From Colwellia marinimaniae (GTDB taxonomy: Bacteria; Pseudomonadota; Gammaproteobacteria; Enterobacterales; Alteromonadaceae): a DNA stretch of 50,353 nucleotides. The stretch is taken from contig NZ_BDQM01000026.1 in NCBI RefSeq assembly GCF_002207865.1, positions 1 to 50,353 of the forward strand. The letters run 5' to 3'. Each line of letters begins with the position of its first letter. The first letter of the stretch is position 1. Positions 29,001-36,173 of the stretch are shown here, piece by piece. Made by a program: the position numbers and the translations under genes. The notes under the pieces are model-generated. The model did no database searches. It saw only the letters and a program-made list of their open reading frames with translations, and was not told the origin of the DNA.

Positions 29001-29204
29001 GTTTAGCGTCTTGTGACCATCAAAACGGTCTAAACCTTCCGACGAACCAAACCATATAAAGCCTTCTTTGTCTTGAGCAATAGTTCTAACAAAGTTGTAT
29101 GACATTGGGTTATCAATGCCGAAGTTTTTAAACAGTTTAACTTCTTGCGCAAGAGCACTGAAATTTAGGGTAATTAATAATAAAAAGAGAAGTATATTTT
29201 TCAC
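26031..29204 (-). CDS. Two-component-type beta-propeller sensor with degenerate GGDEF domain
   Basis: A 1057-residue inner-membrane sensor. A signal peptide (KNILLFLLLITLNFSALA) leads to about a dozen Reg_prop propeller repeats with IWVGT-like cores (IWFGSSEGLDRFD, FWVGTFGGGL, VWVGTNGGG and others), enough for two seven-bladed propellers. A Y_Y_Y domain ends in GSYQLQIMASNSDNIWSEPG; a membrane helix lies at about 795-815, then a coiled coil, then a GGDEF-type domain. The signature GGDEF/GGEEF is replaced by WADDTF at about 940, so diguanylate cyclase activity is doubtful; it may bind nucleotide or act as a dimerisation output. The GTG at 29204 is preferred: it begins the signal peptide, while the longer start at 29273 lies inside the terminator of the upstream gene. 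Similar propellers in Bacteroidetes sense polymer fragments; here the neighbouring proteases suggest peptides, an inference only. Confidence 0.87.
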   Translation of the reverse strand: MKNILLFLLLITLNFSALAQEVKLFKNFGIDNPMSYNFVRTIAQDKEGFIWFGSSEGLDRFDGHKTLNFHHDSSQPNSLSSNVISRILIDNQQRFWVGTFGGGLNLYKAVSQDFLHFTTKTKNTALSNDTVNALFEDSEGKIWVGTENGLNVISYHEKKWSTQQIFQELGNPNSLTHNAVLAIIETDNQQVWVGTNGGGISVFDLQGNFIKSIKYGDDNSATYINKFVSSLYIDINGDVWIGTVDSGLLKYSPSTEQFIHHQFNVDDQSTISSNAIKNIYQDSEENIWIATDNGLSIYNYKSNDFNRYKYSPNNPYSISHDYVLTFFEDNNNMMWIGTFSGVNRWDANMAIFRQYSTQTNPALKSSNITSFAQFEQGSLFFSTYSGEIYQLSEDDNSISPVDFNHSFSEYRIMTLFADGNTLWVGTRGSGLYSVNLTTNNVTEYRHDTENNNSLSANSVTDIIKDRHGNIWVATFHQGLNRLNKNGTFKRFIKNKSNSEKGPSSNNILQLLEDDQGFIWLATFGGGLSRFDPEQEKFTHLRHEENNPNGISDDFSWIMFLDNKKDLWFGTQDAGLSILSRENRHSNNFSFTHLGAKEGMKSMTIYGITQDAYGDIWFSTNKGISRYSMSEKTFKHFNLSHGLVDLEYTHSSVFRSMNNTLYFGAGKGFNSIAPEKVNSHFNAPQVRLTNILKLNEPMALGTTLSDLTELTLAYTDQIISFEYVGLNYTAPESTRYKYRLKGFDEEWIDAGKSRRATYTNLPSGSYQLQIMASNSDNIWSEPGLSLNIVVQPAPWHTWWAYVLYAALIALLLLTYSRFLNRKLLVEQQQKEYLEQQIQEKTQEFHLKNIELEQANQQLEDAATVDKVTGVKSRRYLDIYIEQASRLMSQIHENILPVQRSLLPRLSLVMIKLENIKQVSNSQLVNLTDILLYSRNSDDLVIRWADDTFMIIGYEKDNNTRDLVTRLTSRFEQVLGNNIKAGMAYAFYPFNFEQPMALSWDQVSVLTEHALKVAHNNKLSWLGFYAPKVQPFNYLDVIQQQDIGELSKLVKLKQGDSTH

Positions 29205-29260
29205 AAAACAGCTCTGATAAAGTGTTGATTTATAGAAGTTTCCAGTATGGAATAACGGTA

Positions 29261-29290
29261 ATAAAAAAGCCACTGTAGTAACAGTGGCTT
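29261..29290 (-). terminator. Rho-independent terminator of S8 protease gene
   Basis: On the minus strand, AAGCCACTG pairs with CAGTGGCTT around a 6-base loop and is followed by a T-run, 12 bases after the protease stop codon. It separates the protease transcript from the propeller-sensor gene and argues against the upstream start of the latter. Confidence 0.88.
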
Positions 29291-29302
29291 AGAATTAATG
29301 AA

Positions 29303-31018
29303 CTATTGTTGTTCAACCCAATTATTAACATTAATATTGGTAGCGCTATTGGCTACACTCATTCGCCAAAGCAATGTGTCTGACTCAAGACTCATCCGCC
29401 AAAGTAATGTATCTGTTTCGATATTCATTCGCCAAAGGAGGGTATCCGTAGAAGCAATGTTTCTCCAGCCTTGAGCATTTTCAGCAAAATTCATGCGCCA
29501 AAGTAAAGTATCACCATCTAGGTTATTTTCATCTAATTGCCAAACATATTCATCGCCTAGGCCTTCAATATAAAAGTTGCCATCACTATTAATGTTAGCC
29601 GGCCCAAAGAAGTGTTCATCGCCGTCTAAATCTTGAGCAATATCTAAGGCTTGATTGGCACATGCTGAAGCAGTACTCGCTAATGCACCAGCAGCATTAA
29701 CCAGCCCTGAGCCCTGTTGGAAAACACTATAAGCAAGTTCACCATTATCATTAAATGCGGCATGGGCACTATCCATTAAACGACATTTTACTTCATCAGG
29801 GGTAAGAGAGGGGTCTTGTGTTAACATCAGAGCAACGACGCCGGAAACAACGGCAGCAGCTTGAGAGGTGCCTGACATTTCAAAGTAACGGCCACCATCA
29901 TGAAATTCAGGGTGTTCTTGAACTATTTGACTATCAAAAGCCATCAAGCCCGATAAATGCCCTCCTGGAGCGACAATCTCTGGTTTAACAAAACCTGCAA
30001 AAGTAGGTCCTGCAGCACTAAAAGTGGCTAGCTTGTCATCGCTTGAGTCAGATTCGGTATAGTTATCTGTCATTGCACCAACCGTTATAATATAGGGGAC
30101 ATTACCCGGTACACCAATAGTCATGGGGTCGGGGCCATTATTGCCAGCAGATGCCACGACAACAATGCCTGCTTGCCACGCTTTCATTACCGCCTGGTTT
30201 AACGGGTCTTCCCAATAATACGAACGTGCAGGTCCACTAAAAGACATATTAAGCACTCTAAGATTTATTTGATCTTTTACTTGCAGTGCCCAATCAATAC
30301 CACGAATAACGTCAGCATAAGTAGCCTTGCCCTCAGCATCAAAGGCTTTAATACCTACGAGTGCAGCATTTGGCGCAATACCATAAACTTTTCCGTACAC
30401 GTCATAGTCGGCATTGCCGGCAATACTGGCAACATGGGTACCATGGCCACTTCCGTCATTACTATAGTTACTTAGCACGTTATTTATCGCATCATAAGTT
30501 CCCCAGAACTTATCTCGGCCATACAAATCCGTCGATAAGCCTAAGCCTTTAGATGTGCCTTGTAATTGCTCTAAGCCAGTATCTAAAAAGCCAATGGTTA
30601 CGCCATCGCCAAAATTGCGCATTGCATGAGCAGAGTCAGCTTCAATATACAGTGGCACGGTAGCTTTAGGTTGCCATTTACGCTTTCCCCAAGCACGACC
30701 CCCAGACAATGTTACTTTATGGTTTTTAGTAATAGTAAAATTAAGCTCTTGCTGTAATTGAGATAACTGAGCTTGATTTAAATCAACCGCGACCGCATTA
30801 ATAATGGCCAGTTCATGGGAAGGAACTAGGTGCAGCGTTTTGATTTTTTCTTTTAGTAATGGGTAATCGGCTGAGCTGATAATATAAGATTCAGTATAAG
30901 ACTGAGTGTGAGTATTACTTGTGCTGTTTACTGAAATACTGAGAAGCCAGACTGACAAACTAACAAAGCCTAACAATGAGAGTGGTCTGATTATTCGTTT
31001 TACCGAGTTGTTCAACAT
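29303..31018 (-). CDS. S8 (subtilisin-like) protease with DTLLWRM repeat tail
   Basis: A 571-residue exported serine protease. A hydrophobic N-terminal segment (about 15-30) acts as signal or anchor, followed by a propeptide region to about 125. The catalytic triad is D146 in GFLDTGLE, H192 in GHGTHVAS and S385 in MSGTSQAAA. No PPC or PA domain is seen. The C-terminal 75 residues are unusual: five units of 11 residues, four of them reading DTLLWRM plus a variable part and one decayed. Similar Trp-containing short repeats (for example with NTLIWGN cores) are known at the ends of some AprX-like subtilases, function unknown to me. The gene ends with its own terminator, 99 bases ahead of the propeller-sensor start. 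Confidence 0.9.
   Translation of the reverse strand: MLNNSVKRIIRPLSLLGFVSLSVWLLSISVNSTSNTHTQSYTESYIISSADYPLLKEKIKTLHLVPSHELAIINAVAVDLNQAQLSQLQQELNFTITKNHKVTLSGGRAWGKRKWQPKATVPLYIEADSAHAMRNFGDGVTIGFLDTGLEQLQGTSKGLGLSTDLYGRDKFWGTYDAINNVLSNYSNDGSGHGTHVASIAGNADYDVYGKVYGIAPNAALVGIKAFDAEGKATYADVIRGIDWALQVKDQINLRVLNMSFSGPARSYYWEDPLNQAVMKAWQAGIVVVASAGNNGPDPMTIGVPGNVPYIITVGAMTDNYTESDSSDDKLATFSAAGPTFAGFVKPEIVAPGGHLSGLMAFDSQIVQEHPEFHDGGRYFEMSGTSQAAAVVSGVVALMLTQDPSLTPDEVKCRLMDSAHAAFNDNGELAYSVFQQGSGLVNAAGALASTASACANQALDIAQDLDGDEHFFGPANINSDGNFYIEGLGDEYVWQLDENNLDGDTLLWRMNFAENAQGWRNIASTDTLLWRMNIETDTLLWRMSLESDTLLWRMSVANSATNINVNNWVEQQ
29360..29512 (-). repeat. 33-base coding repeat (DTLLWRM tail)
   Basis: Units begin at 29360, 29393, 29426 and 29492 on a strict 33-base period, with a decayed unit at about 29459. 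Each intact unit carries an almost identical 21-base core encoding DTLLWRM. The strong nucleotide conservation among copies suggests recent expansion or gene conversion. Confidence 0.9.
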
Positions 31019-31252
31019 TTTATTCCCCTATGTCCAATACATCTTTAAAAAATTCATCTACATTTCTTAAAACATTAGGGTGTTTCTGCTTACATCTTGT
31101 CGCGTCCATTCCTACTTAAATTACAGTAATTACAATTGTAAAAAAGAAGTTACAAAAAACACATCGCTACAAAACATAGACTAAACACGCCCTAACCACA
31201 ATCATTTTTATTGCTAGAGTTATCAAAAGTAAAAGTTAAAGTGGCTTAAACG

Positions 31253-31284
31253 AAAATATCCAGCCGATAAAACAAGCTGGATAT
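31253..31284 (-). terminator. Terminator of the second S8 protease gene
   Basis: A 9-bp stem (ATATCCAGC / GCTGGATAT) with an 11-base loop is followed on the minus strand by TTTTCG, 22 bases after the stop codon. The T-run is short. Confidence 0.65.
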
Positions 31285-31306
31285 CAAGTGCTTAACTAAG
31301 TTAAAG

Positions 31307-33139
31307 TTAGAAGTTTACCGTTACTTCAGTTGAACAATTATCGCTACCTTGGTCACATACTTTATAGGTAAACGAACCGTAAGTTCTGAAGCTATCAGTA
31401 TAAGCACCATCGTTTGAGGTCGTTGTTCTTAAAGAACCATTACGGTAAATGTCTACACTTGCAGAAACAGCACCTGACCACGTTAGGTCAACTTTATTTC
31501 TACCTTTAGCACGGTATGCTGAGGCATCTGCGGTAATATCGCCAGCTACTGGAGGAGGAGTAACACCACCACCACAACCGTTGGCTGTTAGGTAATCGCT
31601 GGCCGCTTTTGCTTTTACGATACCGTAACCGAAGTAGTCATCGTGACCTACAGCGCCGTTATCTTCTGCTGTCGCTTTTAATGCTTCACGAATTTCTGTA
31701 CCAGTACAGCCGTTATGGTTAGACCAAACTAGAGCCGCCATACCTGATACCGCAGGAGTCGCCATTGACGTACCGCTCATGAAACCATAATCGCTAGTAC
31801 CAATGGTCACATCAGCAGTAGTAGCAGCTAATAGCGCCGCTCTGTCTGCAAACGTTGCACCCACAGCAGGGATAGATGTTGCGTTGCTATCACCTAATGT
31901 GCCGTATAACATACCGGCTTCATTGTTAATGATAATTGCACCAATACCGCCTGAGTTTTCACAGTTTTGCACTTTATCGTGGAAAGAGATATTACCACGG
32001 TCAATCATACAGATATTACCGTTTGCGCCAGAGTCTGTTGCTTCGGCTGTGCCCATGTAATAAGTATTGCCTGCAGCATTACCGGCGTTCTCCATTGAAG
32101 AAGAAAGAAATGCTACGCCATCAGCAGTCATTGCAGCACTAGTCGCCATGCCTGCAGGATATGTAGATAGTGTATCAACACCACCAGCAGTTACTTCTAC
32201 ACAGATAGCGTCATTGGTTGTTGTAGTACGTTTCTTACCACGGCCTGTAGTTTCATCACAGCTTGGGAATTGTGAGAAGTCGGCAATGTTATTATTATTG
32301 TCGTTTGCGCCAATCATCATTACTGATGGATAACCAGCAGGGAATGAACGCACATCGTTACCATCGTTACCTGCAGCAGCTAAAACTAAGCCACCATTAT
32401 CAGTAAAGGCTTGAAAGGCATTTTCTTCAGTGCTGTTGGCACCACCACCACCAAGACTCATGCTAATAATGTTAGCGCCAGCTTCTGCACATTTTTCAGC
32501 AGCATAAGCTAAATCAGAAGAGTAACCCCAACCATCAGTATTGAATACTTTAACAATGTGCATAGCAACACCAGGAGCCATACCAACAACACCAACGTTA
32601 TTGTCTGCAGCACCAATAGTACCTGCAACGTGGGTACCGTGAGGACCACCATTTTCATCCCAGTTACCTGTGCCAGAGTCATTATCACCAGTGATATTGT
32701 TCCAAACGAAATCTTGGTTAGAGCGATCTAAACCAGAATCAATAATACAAACTTTCATGCCAGCATCAGCATTGAAGCTAACTTGGTCTGCTTGAGATTG
32801 TACAACCGCATAAGGCGTTAACTGTTCAGTCATAGCATTACCAACATCATCACTATAGATAGATAGCGGCATACGACGCTGATCTTCTTCAATCATTTGA
32901 ATATGTGGGTTATTCAGTAAACCTTTTACTTCGCTTAAGCTTTTCCCTGAAAATGATGCAGCAAAAAAACCATTACCATCAACTTTTAAATCAGCACCAA
33001 GTTTTTTCGCTAAGGCTTTTACTATGCCTTTTTTGCTTTCATCTACTTTAATAATGTATCTATCATCAGCTGCTTGGGCTGAGAATGCTGCGGTTACTGC
33101 TAAGGCTAGAACTGAGGTGGTAAATTTAGAAACTTTCAT
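31307..33139 (-). CDS. Secreted S8 protease with PA domain insertion
   Basis: A 610-residue secreted subtilase. It has a signal peptide (about 1-23, ending SAQAA), an inhibitor-type propeptide to about residue 85, and a catalytic domain with D134 in CIIDSGLD, H167 in PHGTHVAGT and S458 in MSGTSMATP. A protease-associated (PA) domain is inserted at about 345-430 (GNICMIDRGNISFHDKVQN, GGIGAIIINNEAG). A small beta-sandwich C-terminal domain follows a Gly/Pro linker. The abundance of acidic residues and Asn-rich loops suits a cold-active marine enzyme. It is divergent from a related protease gene across 466 bases, so the pair may share regulation. Confidence 0.93.
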   Translation of the reverse strand: MKVSKFTTSVLALAVTAAFSAQAADDRYIIKVDESKKGIVKALAKKLGADLKVDGNGFFAASFSGKSLSEVKGLLNNPHIQMIEEDQRRMPLSIYSDDVGNAMTEQLTPYAVVQSQADQVSFNADAGMKVCIIDSGLDRSNQDFVWNNITGDNDSGTGNWDENGGPHGTHVAGTIGAADNNVGVVGMAPGVAMHIVKVFNTDGWGYSSDLAYAAEKCAEAGANIISMSLGGGGANSTEENAFQAFTDNGGLVLAAAGNDGNDVRSFPAGYPSVMMIGANDNNNNIADFSQFPSCDETTGRGKKRTTTTNDAICVEVTAGGVDTLSTYPAGMATSAAMTADGVAFLSSSMENAGNAAGNTYYMGTAEATDSGANGNICMIDRGNISFHDKVQNCENSGGIGAIIINNEAGMLYGTLGDSNATSIPAVGATFADRAALLAATTADVTIGTSDYGFMSGTSMATPAVSGMAALVWSNHNGCTGTEIREALKATAEDNGAVGHDDYFGYGIVKAKAASDYLTANGCGGGVTPPPVAGDITADASAYRAKGRNKVDLTWSGAVSASVDIYRNGSLRTTTSNDGAYTDSFRTYGSFTYKVCDQGSDNCSTEVTVNF

Positions 33140-33605
33140 AGGTATTTCACTCTCTCTTTGATGTTAAGTCGTCTTATTCTTATTATTAATGACGCTAGTT
33201 TTATTGTTTATATTAACGGTTTAGATGAACTGTCTGTTCTGCTTTTATATGTTGCTCTTGCTATATATATTTGCTTAACTCGGCTCCCTGCCTCTTGCAT
33301 CAATCGATAGTAACAGCTAGTCAAACTGCCCCTAGTAAAATTACGACAGCTTTTCGTACAAAAACGACATACCAATAACATGTTGTTAATTTTCAATATA
33401 TTATCTAGATTAAATAAAAGTAACTGGTCGGTTTTTTATTAATATCTGTCGATAATTTGCTAGTTAAAAAACGGATAAAGACGCAATCTGATAAGTGTTG
33501 GTTTTATGTTAACTATTAACGCAACCCATAAAAATAATGCGCAAGGCATTAGTCAAATCGACTTTTGTCTTAAGCGTAAAATAACAATGATGGAGTTAAT
33601 GTCAG
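33140..33605. other. Divergent promoter region between two S8 protease genes
   Basis: An AT-rich 466-base gap with ribosome-binding sites at both ends (AGAGAG-type for the left gene, GGAG for the right). No convincing operator, RNA gene or protein gene was recognised. Confidence 0.6.
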
Positions 33606-35987
33606 ATGAAAAAAAATAGAAAAATTGCCCTAAGTGCTATCGCCTTATCGGTTTTTACCGCAACCAGTATTGCCAGTAATGCAGCCCCTCAGGCTAAACT
33701 TAATAAAGTAAAAGCAGTTGCCACGGTAACTCAATCGGCAACGCTTAGTTTTGCCGAGTGGCAAGCACAGCAAAAGCTTAAACGTAATGATTATACCGAT
33801 CGTTTAATTATTACCTTTAGGGATAAGCACCAAGGTAAAGTTATTCCTCCTGGTCTCGCTAAAAAAATAGGCTTAAATTTAAAACATGTAAAAATATTAA
33901 AAAATAATAGCCATGTAATAGCGCTTGATGACATGCATTCGCTGAAAGATGTGGAAAAATTCATAGAAAAATTACGTAAACATCCAGCTATTGAATCTAT
34001 TGAGCCTGATTATCAACGTTTTTTATTTTCACAAAGCCAACCTTGGGGTATAGCTAAGACACAAGCAGATCAATTAGCAGACACAGATGCAGCTAACATG
34101 ACCGTTTGTATTATTGATTCAGGTTATGAGCAAGCTAACCCTGATTTGAATGCCAATAATGCTTCTGGCACTAATAACTCAGGTACGGGTAACTGGTATC
34201 AGCACGGTGGTTCGCACGGCACCCATGTAGCAGGTACTATTGCTGGGGTAAATAACAGTGAAGGTGTCGTGGGTATTTTACCTAGCACTAACGTGAACCT
34301 GCATATTGTCAAAGTCTTTAACGAAAGTGGTTGGGGTTACTCTGGCGATTTATCTGACGCAGTAGATACTTGTGTAAATAATGGCGCTAAAGTTATCAAT
34401 ATGAGTCTAGGTGGCTCTGGCTCATCAAATGCAGAAAAAAATGCCCTACAAGCTGCGGCTGATGCAGGGGTATTGTTAATTGCCGCTTCTGGTAACGATG
34501 GTAACTCAACCTTGTCTTACCCGGCATCTTACGACGTGGTCATGGCTGTCGGCGCGTTAGATAATAACAACCAACATGCTGAATTTTCTCAATATACCAG
34601 TCAAGTTGAAATATCTGCGCCAGGCGAAGCTATATTATCAACCGTTGCTGGTGATGGCCGTTTAGGTTTTATCACTGTTGGCTCAACCACTTATGGTAAT
34701 GACAGTGTGGTACCGCAAACACATTACATTCAAAGTGGCGGTAACTATGTGGTTAGCAATGTTGATGGCAGTGCTAACGGTGTCTTAGCCAGCTGTACCA
34801 TTTCTGCTAGCAGTTATAGCTGTAGTAATGTTAATGGTAACATTTGTTTAGCCGAGCGTAATGATAACCAAAAGGGCAGTAACTATCCTGAAATAAACCC
34901 AGCCAAAGCGTGTGCTGATGCCGGTGCCTCTGCGGTTATTGTTTATAGTGACAGTACGCGCCCGGGGTTACAAAATCCTTTCCTTGTTGATGCCAACACT
35001 GACGTAACTGTGCCGACAGTGTCTGTTAGTCGTATTTTAGGCCTGCAACTCATGTCTCAATTAGGCACTAACGCTAGCTTAACGGTCAATGGCTCACAAG
35101 ATTATGCCTATTACAATGGTACTTCAATGGCTACACCACATGTTACCGGTGTTGCCGCATTGGTGTGGAGCAATAATCCCAATTGTAGTGCTGATGATGT
35201 CCGTAGTGCTTTGAAAAACACCGCGATTGACCTAGGTGTAGCAGGTCGTGATGACAAAACAGGTTTTGGTTTAGTGCAAGCCAAAGCTGCCTCAGATGCC
35301 TTGGCAGCTAGCTGTGGTGGTGGCACTACACCGCCGCCAACACCACCTACCCCGGGTAAAGTCCTTGAAAATGGTGTTGCTACAGCTAACCTTAGCTCAA
35401 GTACTGAGCTGAGCTTTACTATGGAAGTTCCTGCTGGTGCCACTGAGTTAAACTTCGATATGAGTGGCGGCACGGGTGATGCTGATCTTTACGTTAAATT
35501 CGGCTCAGCACCAACCAGTAGCAGTTATGATTGTCGTCCATACAAGGGTGGTAACAGTGAAAGTTGTGCTATCGCTAGCGTTCAAGCGGGTAGCTACTTT
35601 GTTAAAGTCGTCGCTTACTCGACCTTTAGTGGTGTTAGCTTAACGGGTAGCTTTACCGAGCCTAGTACTGGTAGCGGTGCTATCGGCGGTAGTGCCTCAG
35701 TGACAGACATTAGCGTTGCTCGTCGTGCTTGGACCTATTACACCATTGATGTGCCTGTAGGCATGGCTACCTTAGACTTTGTCATGAGTGGTGGCAGTGG
35801 TGATGCGGATATGTATATTAGACGAGGATCTCAACCGACTTCTGCTACTTATGACTGTCGTCCATATAAGAGTGGCAACAATGAAGCTTGTGCCTTTACC
35901 AATCCGGCCGCGGATACTTGGCACATTGGTGTGTATGGTTATTCGGCCGCAAGCGGTGTTCGCTTAGACGTAACGTATAACCCCTAG
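33606..35987 (+). CDS. Secreted S8 protease with PA domain and two PPC domains
   Basis: A 793-residue secreted subtilase. Signal peptide (about 1-27), a propeptide of the I9 type (DRLIITFRDKHQGK region) to about residue 140, and a triad of D171 in CIIDSGYE, H204 in GSHGTHVAGT and S507 in YNGTSMATP. A PA domain occupies about 390-480. After a GGTTPPPTPPTPG linker come two bacterial pre-peptidase C-terminal (PPC) domains, about 580-685 and 697-793. Each has the DADLYVKFG/DADMYIRRG and YDCRPYK signatures. PPC domains are usually cleaved during or after secretion and help bind insoluble substrates. The architecture matches extracellular proteases of marine Alteromonadales. A terminator follows. 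Confidence 0.94.
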   Translation: MKKNRKIALSAIALSVFTATSIASNAAPQAKLNKVKAVATVTQSATLSFAEWQAQQKLKRNDYTDRLIITFRDKHQGKVIPPGLAKKIGLNLKHVKILKNNSHVIALDDMHSLKDVEKFIEKLRKHPAIESIEPDYQRFLFSQSQPWGIAKTQADQLADTDAANMTVCIIDSGYEQANPDLNANNASGTNNSGTGNWYQHGGSHGTHVAGTIAGVNNSEGVVGILPSTNVNLHIVKVFNESGWGYSGDLSDAVDTCVNNGAKVINMSLGGSGSSNAEKNALQAAADAGVLLIAASGNDGNSTLSYPASYDVVMAVGALDNNNQHAEFSQYTSQVEISAPGEAILSTVAGDGRLGFITVGSTTYGNDSVVPQTHYIQSGGNYVVSNVDGSANGVLASCTISASSYSCSNVNGNICLAERNDNQKGSNYPEINPAKACADAGASAVIVYSDSTRPGLQNPFLVDANTDVTVPTVSVSRILGLQLMSQLGTNASLTVNGSQDYAYYNGTSMATPHVTGVAALVWSNNPNCSADDVRSALKNTAIDLGVAGRDDKTGFGLVQAKAASDALAASCGGGTTPPPTPPTPGKVLENGVATANLSSSTELSFTMEVPAGATELNFDMSGGTGDADLYVKFGSAPTSSSYDCRPYKGGNSESCAIASVQAGSYFVKVVAYSTFSGVSLTGSFTEPSTGSGAIGGSASVTDISVARRAWTYYTIDVPVGMATLDFVMSGGSGDADMYIRRGSQPTSATYDCRPYKSGNNEACAFTNPAADTWHIGVYGYSAASGVRLDVTYNP

Positions 35988-36034
35988 GTAAAGTGATTGC
36001 TAGGTAAAAAAGTGCCTAGATTAGTAAAACCTTA

Positions 36035-36072
36035 ATACCCGATGCAAGTAATTTTCATCGGGTATCTTTATT
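36035..36072 (+). terminator. Rho-independent terminator
   Basis: A 10-bp stem (ATACCCGATG / CATCGGGTAT) with an 11-base loop is followed by CTTTATTT, 47 bases after the protease stop. Confidence 0.85.
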
Positions 36073-36083
36073 TCAATTAAGGG

Positions 36084-36157
36084 GCACTCTTTGGCATATT
36101 ACTAGCCACTGCCGGTTTGCATATAAAGGCTGGCATTTAAGTGAGTTACTGCCTTAG
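36084..36157 (+). pseudogene. Relic of the 3' end of an M50 protease gene
   Basis: Bases 36084-36113 match 15221-15250 of the M50 gene at 21 of 30 positions. Bases 36121-36150 then match the following part of that gene, including an exact 17-base run, CATTTAAGTGAGTTACT. A stretch of 13 bases is missing between the two blocks. The tail would read HLSELLP and a stop, as in the intact gene's HLSELLPLN. Nothing else of the gene remains, so this is a vestige of a second copy. Confidence 0.6.
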
Positions 36158-36173
36158 TTATTATTTCCTTATA

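Noticed and set aside
26031..29273. Longer start for the propeller sensor
   Set aside because: It would place the start codon inside the stem of the preceding gene's terminator and put 23 odd residues before a normal signal peptide.
35111..35473. 120-codon minus-strand frame inside the PPC protease gene
   Set aside because: Antisense shadow of well-conserved catalytic and linker sequence; no ribosome-binding site or domain.
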